From Pseudomonadota bacterium (GTDB lineage Bacteria > Pseudomonadota > Alphaproteobacteria > Rhodospirillales > Rhodospirillaceae), in assembly GCA_023396465.1 (NCBI GenBank), contig JAEWWF010000109.1, positions 1 through 21,770 of the forward strand: a stretch of 21,770 nt of DNA, given 5' to 3'. Of this stretch, positions 8,245 to 14,697 are shown in pieces. The position numbers were made by a program, and so were the translations under genes. How positions within the stretch are numbered: the stretch's first letter is position 1; each line of letters begins with the position of its first letter. The notes under the pieces were generated by a model. It was not told the origin of the DNA and did not search any database. It was given only the letters and a program-made list of their open reading frames with translations.

Positions 8245-8817
8245 TCAGCGGCGGAGCATTCTCGCCACCCGGACCCGATAAACCAGACGGGCCGCCACCT
8301 CGCGCAGACCATAGGCCCACCAGGCTGGACCGAACCGGGCCGGCGCCGGCGCCGGCCGTCCCTCCACCGTGATCCCGAGCGGTCGCCCCAGACGACGGAA
8401 CGTCCACAACGCCCGCGGCAGATGGACCGCATCGGTGACCACCACCAGATGCCGCCACCCACGGGCACTGGCCAGGGCCAAAGCCTCACGGGCATTGCCA
8501 AGGGTATCCTCCGACACATCCTCCACCACCAGCGCGGCCGGCGGAACGCCATGACAGGTGGTGAGCAGACGCGCCATCACCGCCGCTTCGGACACACCGA
8601 TCGCTCCGCCGGTGGCGCCACCGCAGACCGTCAGGACCGGCGCCATCCCCTGACGCCACAGCTCGGCGGCATGCTCCACCCGCCGTTGCAGCGCCGCCGA
8701 CGGAGTGCCGTCAGGAGCCAGCTTCGCCCCCAGAATCACCAGGGAATCCGGGGGTTTCGAGACCTTGCACGGGGTCTTCGGGGAAACTTCCGGAAGCGCC
8801 GCTTCTTCGATGGACAT
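8245..8817 (-). CDS. YdcF-like protein, DUF218 domain
   Basis: DUF218 proteins (YdcF, ElyC, SanA relatives) have a Rossmann-like fold. Some act in cell-envelope metabolism, and E. coli YdcF was reported to bind S-adenosylmethionine, but no reaction is established. The 190-aa protein has the usual elements: DSLVILGAKLAPDG near the N-terminus, a glycine-rich VCGGATGG segment followed by SEAAVMARLL, the EDVSEDTLGNAREAL motif, and VVTDAVHLPRA. I see neither a signal peptide nor a membrane helix at the N-terminus, so this is the minimal single-domain form. The ATG complementary to 8815-8817 has GGAGG at 8834-8830, a rather long 12-nt spacing. It is divergent from the gene at 8903 (85 nt between starts) and may share a transcript with the CoA-transferase gene. 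Confidence 0.85.
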   Translation of the reverse strand: MSIEEAALPEVSPKTPCKVSKPPDSLVILGAKLAPDGTPSAALQRRVEHAAELWRQGMAPVLTVCGGATGGAIGVSEAAVMARLLTTCHGVPPAALVVEDVSEDTLGNAREALALASARGWRHLVVVTDAVHLPRALWTFRRLGRPLGITVEGRPAPAPARFGPAWWAYGLREVAARLVYRVRVARMLRR

Positions 8818-8902
8818 TTGGTAGTATTGCCTCCATGATCGCCCTCCCGACAGAATACGCTGGTAGGCGTTCCGCCCGCACACTCCTCTGCTGAGCCAAG
8901 AA

Positions 8903-9754
8903 ATGGCCTCCGTAATCGGCATAACGCTTTTCCGCGAGAAGACGACGGTCCACAAGTTCACCTTCGATCTGCCGTCGGAGGGAGGCCAGGCCGCCATGTC
9001 GATCCGCTCCAACCGGATCGCCATGATGCTGAAGTCGGGCGACATCAGCGAAACCGTGGTCGTGCGCGGCCAGAACATCCCCTGCACCCTGCGCGCCGCC
9101 GCCATGGTGTACGACGCCTTCAGCCGCAATCCGTTCATCTTCAGCAAGGATGAAGCCGAGGACTGGGCGCCGCGCTGGGACCAGCGGCTGTCGTCCTACG
9201 AGCGCCAGTTCGTGCCCGAAACCTGGGTATCGGTCCACCACAACGGGCGGACCCTGTTCTCCACCAACACCTCCCGCCAGATCGATGCCATCGAGGCGTT
9301 GGCCCAAGGCGGCGACGTCAACGAGCAGATCGTGCGGCGGGTCAGCCAGACCCTGTTCGGCAAGGACGAGGAATTCGTCGTCCAGCACGACAGTCAGACG
9401 GCGGTGGTGTTTACGCCCTTCAGCAGCTATCACCGCGCCGCCATCCTGGAACGGCGGGGCGGCCGCACCGGCTCCTTCGCGGTCTCGGTCCACCACCCGC
9501 CCAAGCCGAAGAAGTCGGTGCGCTATGACAGCTTCATCCACTTCTGCGCCGATCTGATCGAGGCGGTGAACGTGCGCATGTTCCTTGACCGCATCAAGGC
9601 GATGATCGAGGAAAACCGTATCTCCGGCCCGCCCATCACGCCGGCCCAGGTTCAAGGCGCCATGACCCGCCGCAAGGAGTTGGTCACCTTCATCAACGCC
9701 TTCGAACACGCCCACAAGATCTCCTACCGGCCGGAACGGCCGGACCTGTTCTAG
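8903..9754 (+). CDS. Conserved-looking protein of unknown function
   Basis: I do not recognise this 283-aa protein. It is a real gene by its position (divergent from the DUF218 gene, followed closely by a methyltransferase gene), its length without stops and its codon use. It has no signal peptide or membrane helix and looks like a soluble mixed alpha/beta protein. The N-terminal third carries several short strands (VIGITLFRE, ETVVVRG), and the C-terminal third is probably helical with many charged residues. Segments that look constrained are VPETWVSVHHNGRTLFSTN near 104-122 and FIHFCADLIEAVN near 212-224. The ATG at 8903 has only a poor Shine-Dalgarno (AAGAA directly before it), so the start is less certain; the methionine at residue 32 is an alternative. 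Confidence 0.75.
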   Translation: MASVIGITLFREKTTVHKFTFDLPSEGGQAAMSIRSNRIAMMLKSGDISETVVVRGQNIPCTLRAAAMVYDAFSRNPFIFSKDEAEDWAPRWDQRLSSYERQFVPETWVSVHHNGRTLFSTNTSRQIDAIEALAQGGDVNEQIVRRVSQTLFGKDEEFVVQHDSQTAVVFTPFSSYHRAAILERRGGRTGSFAVSVHHPPKPKKSVRYDSFIHFCADLIEAVNVRMFLDRIKAMIEENRISGPPITPAQVQGAMTRRKELVTFINAFEHAHKISYRPERPDLF

Positions 9755-9838
9755 CCCCGCCCGGCTGGCGGCGCGTTATCCTTGAATTCTCGCCTCGCCG
9801 CCATCCGCATTGATGCTTTGGTCCGTTTGGTGAGTGCC

Positions 9839-10564
9839 ATGGAACGCAGGAACAGCCGAGACGTCCTTTTCGAGGCCCTGGCCCTGGAAGACCGCGCCGT
9901 TGCCGACATCGGCTGCGGCGACGGCGGCCTCGCCCGCGCCCTGCGCAAGGCCGGCGCCGCCCGCGTCATCGGCATTGAATGCAGCCCCCGCCAGTTGGCC
10001 AAGGCCCGCGCCGCCGAGCCGGTGGACGGCGTCGTCATCATCGATGGCGTGGCCGAAGCCATGCCGCTGCTCGCCTCCACCCAGGACGCCGTGGTGTTCT
10101 TCAACAGCCTGCACCATGTGCCACCGCAGCACATGGCCGGCGCCATGGCCGAAGCGGCGCGGGTGCTGAAGCCCGGCGGCCAGCTCTATTGTTCCGAGCC
10201 GGTGGCGCAAGGCCCGTTCTACGACCTCTGCCGGCTGGTGGACGACGAGCGCGAGGTGCGCGCCCTGGCGCACCGGGCGCTGCACGCCGCCCATGCCCAC
10301 GGCCTGCATGTGGAGAGGGAGACGGTTTTCACCCACACCGTGAAGATGCGCAGCTTCGAGGCCTTCCGCGACCGCATCATCAGCGCCAACAGCGACCGCG
10401 AAGCCCGCTTCGACGCCCACGAGGCGGAGTTGCGCACGCGGTTCGAGGAGCTGGGCACCCGCACCGACGACGGCTGGACCTTCGACCAGCCGACGCGGGT
10501 GACGGTGCTGCGCAAGGAACGGCGGGAAGACTGGGATCTGCACGCCCACGCCCGCGGCGTGTAA
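9839..10564 (+). CDS. Class I SAM-dependent methyltransferase
   Basis: The product (241 aa from this start) is a Methyltransf_11-type enzyme. Motif I VADIGCGDGG (21-30) binds S-adenosylmethionine, the acidic end of strand 2 is VIGIECS (Glu47), the post-strand-4 region is NSLHHVPPQH (89-98), and VLKPGGQLYCSEP (109-121) marks the fifth strand. The C-terminal part (about 125-241) is charged and rich in His and Arg, and may form the acceptor site; nothing in it identifies a substrate. I chose the ATG at 9839 with GGTGAG just upstream. TTG at 9782 and GTG at 9830 are in frame and would add 19 or 3 residues, and the longer form cannot be excluded. The gene follows the unknown 283-aa gene closely and may be co-transcribed. 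It ends 7 nt from the convergent toxin gene. Confidence 0.85.
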   Translation: MERRNSRDVLFEALALEDRAVADIGCGDGGLARALRKAGAARVIGIECSPRQLAKARAAEPVDGVVIIDGVAEAMPLLASTQDAVVFFNSLHHVPPQHMAGAMAEAARVLKPGGQLYCSEPVAQGPFYDLCRLVDDEREVRALAHRALHAAHAHGLHVERETVFTHTVKMRSFEAFRDRIISANSDREARFDAHEAELRTRFEELGTRTDDGWTFDQPTRVTVLRKERREDWDLHAHARGV

Positions 10565-10571
10565 GCCGGCC

Positions 10572-10955
10572 TCAGGCCAGGCGCTGGCGGAGCCAGGTGG
10601 CCAGCGCCTCCTGGCTGAGATCGCCGCTCGCCAGGGCGAGGATGGTCTCCACCAGCTCGGCGTCGCTGCACGCCAGTTCCACCCCGTGCAGGGCGAGGAA
10701 CAGTTCCATCACCACCGCGCCGGTGCGCTTGTTGCCGTCGACGAACGGGTGGTTGCGGACGATGCCGTAGCCGTAGGCCGCCGCCAGATCGGCCAGATCG
10801 GGCTCGCCATAGGCGGCAAGCTGCTGCGGCCGCGCCAGGGCGGATTCCAGCAGGCCGCTGTCGCGCACGCCGGAGCCGCCGCCGTGCTCGGCCAGTTGCT
10901 CCTCATGCACCGCCAGCACCACCGCCAGCGAGATCCAGGTCGTCGGCGCGGTCAC
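10572..10955 (-). CDS. doc: Death-on-curing family toxin (Doc/Fic fold)
   Basis: This 127-aa protein is the toxin of a type II toxin-antitoxin pair. It carries the Fic-fold signature HPFVDGNKRTG (from His69). The lysine after Gly-Asn (Lys76) is typical of Doc proteins. P1 Doc is known to phosphorylate EF-Tu and stop translation instead of AMPylating targets. The N-terminal GVRDSGLLESALARPQQ segment is also typical of the family. The start is a GTG complementary to 10953-10955, overlapping the antitoxin stop by 4 nt, so translation is probably coupled. The stop faces the methyltransferase stop. All motif residues are intact, so the toxin looks active. Substrate and activity are inferred from the family. 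Confidence 0.92.
   Translation of the reverse strand: MTAPTTWISLAVVLAVHEEQLAEHGGGSGVRDSGLLESALARPQQLAAYGEPDLADLAAAYGYGIVRNHPFVDGNKRTGAVVMELFLALHGVELACSDAELVETILALASGDLSQEALATWLRQRLA
10579..10609. repeat. 10-bp perfect inverted repeat inside the 3' end of the toxin gene
   Basis: AGGCGCTGGC (10579-10588) and GCCAGCGCCT (10600-10609) flank an 11-nt loop. It lies just past the stop of the converging methyltransferase gene and could act as part of a transcription end, but no T-run follows. It may equally be a by-product of GC-rich coding sequence. Confidence 0.3.
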
Positions 10956-11176
10956 TTGGCCAGCTCACGCAAGGCGTCGCGCCGCTTCTTCATGATCCGG
11001 CGGGCTGCCTCCATCTGATCCTCGAACTGCGGGTCATAGGGGGTCAGGCGGAAGCCGTCGGGCGATTCGGTCAGGTAGACGGTGTCGCCGCCTTCCAGCT
11101 TGAGGCGGGCCAGCGCTTCCTTGGGCAGCACGACGCCGAAGGAATTGCCGATGCGGGTGAGCTTGAGCTGAAACAT
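10952..11176 (-). CDS. AbrB/MazE-type antitoxin (SpoVT-AbrB domain)
   Basis: This 74-aa protein is the antitoxin partner of the Doc-type toxin. Residues about 3-48 form a swapped-hairpin AbrB DNA-binding domain: KLTRIGNSFGVVLPKEAL is the classical pattern, followed by LKLEGGDTVYLTE and a final strand. The charged C-terminus (about 50-74, with many Arg and Lys) would be the toxin-binding segment. The ATG complementary to 11174-11176 has GGAGG at 11186-11182 with a 5-nt spacer. The classical Doc antitoxin is Phd; pairing with an AbrB-like antitoxin is a known variation. As with most such modules, antitoxin and complex probably repress their own promoter, here through the palindrome directly upstream. 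Confidence 0.92.
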   Translation of the reverse strand: MFQLKLTRIGNSFGVVLPKEALARLKLEGGDTVYLTESPDGFRLTPYDPQFEDQMEAARRIMKKRRDALRELAK

Positions 11177-11186
11177 CCATCCCTCC

Positions 11187-11208
11187 TGTTATGACGGCCG
11201 TTATAACA
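11187..11208. promoter_or_regulatory. 22-bp palindromic operator upstream of the toxin-antitoxin pair
   Basis: The half-sites are TGTTATGACGG (11187-11197) and CCGTTATAACA (11198-11208). They are perfect reverse complements except at one position pair. The palindrome abuts the antitoxin Shine-Dalgarno and contains a -10-like TATAAC on the minus strand, the usual place for an autoregulatory toxin-antitoxin operator. Because it lies between divergent genes it could also influence the DUF2126 operon on the plus strand. Binding is inferred. Confidence 0.65.
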
Positions 11209-11256
11209 TGGGGCACCGACGGTCTCCAGGCAATCCTTTCCCCATTGCCCGCCCGC

Positions 11257-11285
11257 TGGGCATCGTGCATCGTTGACCGCATATT
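11257..11285 (+). promoter_or_regulatory. Possible promoter of the DUF2126 operon
   Basis: TGGGCA (11257-11262) and CATATT (11280-11285) each match the sigma-70 consensus at four of six positions and are separated by 17 nt, ending 28 nt before the ATG at 11314. This is a weak candidate. Confidence 0.22.
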
Positions 11286-11313
11286 GAGCAGCACGGAAAG
11301 GGGGTCAGGGGGA

Positions 11314-14300
11314 ATGAGCATCCGGGTCGCGCTGCGTCACCGCACGTCCTACCGCTACGATCGACTGGTGTCACTCGGCCCGCAGGTGATCCGCCTGCGG
11401 CCGGCGCCGCATGCGCGCACCAAGGTGCTGTCCTACGCCCTGACCATCCACCCCAAGGGCCACTTCCTCAACTGGCAGCAGGACCCGCAGTCCAACTGGC
11501 TGGCCCGCGTGGTCTTCCCCGAGAAGGTGCGGGAGTTCTCCATCGACGTCGATCTGGTGGCGGAGATGGAGACGGTGAACCCCTTCGACTTCTTCCTGGA
11601 GCCGCAAGCCGAACACTGGCCCTTCGACTACGACCCCATCCTGGCGGAGGAACTGCGTCCCTTTCGCCGCTGCGAGCCGGCGGGACCGAAGCTGCGGGCG
11701 TGGCTGGACAGCGTGCCGCGGGAGAAGGCCCAGACCACCACCTTCATCGTCGGCCTCAACCAGCGCCTGCAACAGGACATCAAGTATCTCGTCCGCCTGG
11801 AGCCGGGCGTGCAGACCTGCGAGGAGACGCTGACCAAGCTGTCGGGATCGTGCCGCGATTCCGGCTGGCTGCTGGTGCAGATCCTGCGGCATCTGGGCTT
11901 CGCGGCGCGCTTCGTGTCGGGCTATCTGATCCAGTTGGTGGCCGACGAGAAGCCCATCGACGGCGGCCCCGCCGGCACCGACCACGATTTCACCGACTTG
12001 CACGCCTGGGCCGAGGTCTACCTGCCCGGCGCTGGCTGGATCGGCCTCGACCCCACCTCGGGCCTGCTGGCGGGCGAGGGCCACATCCCGCTTGCCGCCA
12101 CCCCCGACACGCCCTCCGCCGCCCCCATCACCGGCGGCGTCGACGAGTGCGAGACCGAGTTCGGCTTCGAGATGAGCGTGGCGCGCATCCACGAGACGCC
12201 GCGCGTCACCAAGCCCTACACGCCGGAGCAGTGGGCCGCCATCGAAGCCCTGGGCCATCGGGTGGACGCCGACCTGAAGGCCGGCGACGTGCGGCTGACC
12301 ATGGGCGGCGAGCCGACCTTCGTCGCCGCCTTCGACATGGACGCGGCCGAATGGAACACCGCTGCCGTCGGCCCCACCAAACGCCTCTACGCCGCCGACC
12401 TGATCCGCCGCCTGCGGGCCCGCTTCGCGCCCGGCGGCATGCTGCTCTATGGCCAGGGCAAATGGTATCCGGGCGAGAGCCTGCCGCGCTGGGCCTTCCA
12501 CCTCTACTGGCGGCGCGACGGCAAGCCGCTGTGGCGCGACCTGTCCAACTTCGCCGACGAGACCGACCGCCCCGACAGCACCCTCGCCGATGCCGAACGG
12601 CTGATGTACGCCATCGCCGACGGGCTGAAGCTGGACGGCGACGCCATTCATGCCGCCTATGAGGATGCCGGCCAGTTTCTCGCCCGCGAGGCACGCCTGC
12701 CCGACAACGTCGACCCCTTCGACAGCAAGTTGAAAGACCCCGAGGAGCGCGCCCGACTGGCCCGGGTGTTCGGCCGCGGCCTCGACCAGCCGGTGGGCTA
12801 CGTGCTGCCGGTGCAACGCTGGCAAGGGGCGGCGGAAGCGCCGCGATGGCAGACGGAAGTGTGGCGGTTCCGCACCGGCCGCATGGTGCTGCACCCCGGC
12901 GACAGCCCGCTCGGCCTGCGCATGCCGCTGGACGGCCTGCCGTGGGTGCCGGCATCGAGTTACCCTTATGTCATCGAGGCCGACCCCTTTGCCCCACGCG
13001 GCGAGCTACCGGAGCCGCGCGACCTGGGGGAAGGGCCGCGCGACCTCGACCAGCGCCACCTCCAGGGCGCTCCCGCCGCCATCGAGCGGCCGCAGTACCC
13101 GCAGAGCCTCACCACCGGGCGCGCGGTCCGTACCGCGCTCGCCATCGAGCCGCGCGATGGCCGCCTGCATGTCTTCATGCCGCCGACGGAAACCGCCGAC
13201 GATTACATCGCCCTGCTGGCCGAGGTGGAGGCAGCGGCAGTGCGCTGCCGCCTGCCGGTGACCATCGAAGGCTACACGCCGCCGCGCGATCCACGCCTCA
13301 ACAGCATCTCGGTGACCCCCGACCCCGGCGTCATCGAGGTCAACATCCAGCCCGCCGCCAGTTGGGACGAGGCCGTCGCCATCACCACCGGCCTCTATGA
13401 AGACGCCCGCGCCTGCCGGCTGGGGACGGAGAAATTCCTCATCGATGGCCGCGCCAGCGGCACCGGCGGCGGCAACCACATCGTGTTGGGCGGCCCCACC
13501 GCCGGCGACAGCCCGTTCCTGCGCCGGCCCGACCTGCTCGGCAGCCTGATCCGCTATTGGCAGAATCACCCGAGCCTCAGCTACCTGTTCTCGGGCATGT
13601 TCATCGGCCCGACCAGTCAGGCGCCGCGCATCGACGAAGCCCGCAACGATGCCGTTTACGAGATGCAGATCGCCCTGTCACAGCTGCCGCCGGCAACCGC
13701 ACAGGTGGCGCCGTGGGTGGTCGACCGCGCCTTGCGCCACCTGTTGGCCGACCTGACCGGCAATACCCATCGCTCGGAAATTTGCATCGACAAACTGTAT
13801 TCCCCCGACAGCGCCACCGGCCGCCTCGGGCTGGTGGAGTTCCGCTCGTTCGAGATGCCGCCGCACGCGCAGATGAGCCTGGCGCAGCAACTGGTGCTGC
13901 GGGCCCTGATCGCGTGGTTCTGGCGCGAGCCCTTCACCCGCCCCCTCACCCGCTGGGGCACCCGGCTGCACGACCAGTTCATGCTGCCCCATTACGTCGA
14001 GCGCGACTTCCAAGAGGTGCTCGCCGACCTGAACCGCGTCGGCTATGCCTTCGATCCGGCCTGGTTCGCGCCGCATGTGGAGTTCCGCTTCCCCCGCTAT
14101 GGCGAGGTGGTCCACGACGGTGTCCACCTCGATCTGCGGCAGGCGCTGGAGCCGTGGCTGGTGCTGGGCGAGGAGCCGGGCGCCGGCGGCACTGTGCGCT
14201 ATGTCGATTCGAGCGTCGAACGGTTGCAGGTGAAGGTGTCCGGCCTCAACCCGCAACGCCATGTCGTCACCTGCAACGGCCGCCGGGTGCCGTTGCAGCC

Positions 14301-14634
14301 CACCGACCAGCAGGGCGTTCATGTCGCTGGCGTGCGCTTCCGGGCCTGGCGGGCGGCGGCCAGCCTGCATCCGACCATTGGCGTTCACGCGCCACTGGTG
14401 TTTGATCTGCTGGACAGTTGGAACGAACACTCCCTCGGCGGCTGCACCTATCACGTCGCCCATCCCGGCGGCCGCAACTACGACACCACGCCGATCAACT
14501 CCTACGAAGCAGAGGCGCGCCGGCTCGCCCGCTTTTACCCGTTCGGCCATTCTCCCGGACGCAAGCCGGTGCCGCCGACGGAGTACAATCCCGACTTCCC
14601 TTGCACGCTGGATATGCGCTTTACTCCGCAATGA
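11314..14634 (+). CDS. Transglutaminase-like/DUF2126 putative amidoligase fusion
   Basis: This 1106-aa protein joins two enzyme modules. Residues about 1-85 are a bacterial transglutaminase N-terminal domain (IRVALRHRTSYRYDR start). Residues about 150-250 are a transglutaminase-like core with an intact thiol triad: Cys180 in GSCRDSGWLL, His230 in DLHAWAEVYLP and Asp246 in GLDPTSG. From about 328 (LTMGGEPTFVAAF) the protein is DUF2126 (PF09899), described as a putative glutamine-synthetase-like amidoligase. Its conserved blocks include GRASGTGGGNHIVLGG (712-727) and LVEFRSFEMPPHAQMS (840-855, with Glu842 and Arg844). There is no signal peptide, so it should be cytosolic. I start at the ATG at 11314, where the family begins, with AAGGGGG at 11298-11304; an in-frame ATG at 11191 lies inside the palindromic operator. 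Reaction and substrate are not established. The next gene starts 63 nt later. Confidence 0.9.
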   Translation: MSIRVALRHRTSYRYDRLVSLGPQVIRLRPAPHARTKVLSYALTIHPKGHFLNWQQDPQSNWLARVVFPEKVREFSIDVDLVAEMETVNPFDFFLEPQAEHWPFDYDPILAEELRPFRRCEPAGPKLRAWLDSVPREKAQTTTFIVGLNQRLQQDIKYLVRLEPGVQTCEETLTKLSGSCRDSGWLLVQILRHLGFAARFVSGYLIQLVADEKPIDGGPAGTDHDFTDLHAWAEVYLPGAGWIGLDPTSGLLAGEGHIPLAATPDTPSAAPITGGVDECETEFGFEMSVARIHETPRVTKPYTPEQWAAIEALGHRVDADLKAGDVRLTMGGEPTFVAAFDMDAAEWNTAAVGPTKRLYAADLIRRLRARFAPGGMLLYGQGKWYPGESLPRWAFHLYWRRDGKPLWRDLSNFADETDRPDSTLADAERLMYAIADGLKLDGDAIHAAYEDAGQFLAREARLPDNVDPFDSKLKDPEERARLARVFGRGLDQPVGYVLPVQRWQGAAEAPRWQTEVWRFRTGRMVLHPGDSPLGLRMPLDGLPWVPASSYPYVIEADPFAPRGELPEPRDLGEGPRDLDQRHLQGAPAAIERPQYPQSLTTGRAVRTALAIEPRDGRLHVFMPPTETADDYIALLAEVEAAAVRCRLPVTIEGYTPPRDPRLNSISVTPDPGVIEVNIQPAASWDEAVAITTGLYEDARACRLGTEKFLIDGRASGTGGGNHIVLGGPTAGDSPFLRRPDLLGSLIRYWQNHPSLSYLFSGMFIGPTSQAPRIDEARNDAVYEMQIALSQLPPATAQVAPWVVDRALRHLLADLTGNTHRSEICIDKLYSPDSATGRLGLVEFRSFEMPPHAQMSLAQQLVLRALIAWFWREPFTRPLTRWGTRLHDQFMLPHYVERDFQEVLADLNRVGYAFDPAWFAPHVEFRFPRYGEVVHDGVHLDLRQALEPWLVLGEEPGAGGTVRYVDSSVERLQVKVSGLNPQRHVVTCNGRRVPLQPTDQQGVHVAGVRFRAWRAAASLHPTIGVHAPLVFDLLDSWNEHSLGGCTYHVAHPGGRNYDTTPINSYEAEARRLARFYPFGHSPGRKPVPPTEYNPDFPCTLDMRFTPQ

Positions 14635-14697
14635 GCGGAGACGCGGCGAGGCCGACGCAAGGGGTGACGGCCGCCGCCGCAGTGGGGACGGACCGTC

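Noticed and set aside
6776..8281. Plus-strand open frame of about 500 codons over the CoA-transferase gene
   Set aside because: It is antisense to a gene with full family motifs and a proper start, and its own translation resembles no family.
8853..8872. Imperfect inverted repeat between the divergent DUF218 and unknown genes
   Set aside because: The match needs a two-base bulge and covers only six paired bases; not distinguishable from chance.
11191..11313. In-frame upstream start for the DUF2126 gene
   Set aside because: The ATG at 11191 lies in the toxin-antitoxin palindrome without a ribosome-binding site, and the family N-terminus begins at 11314.
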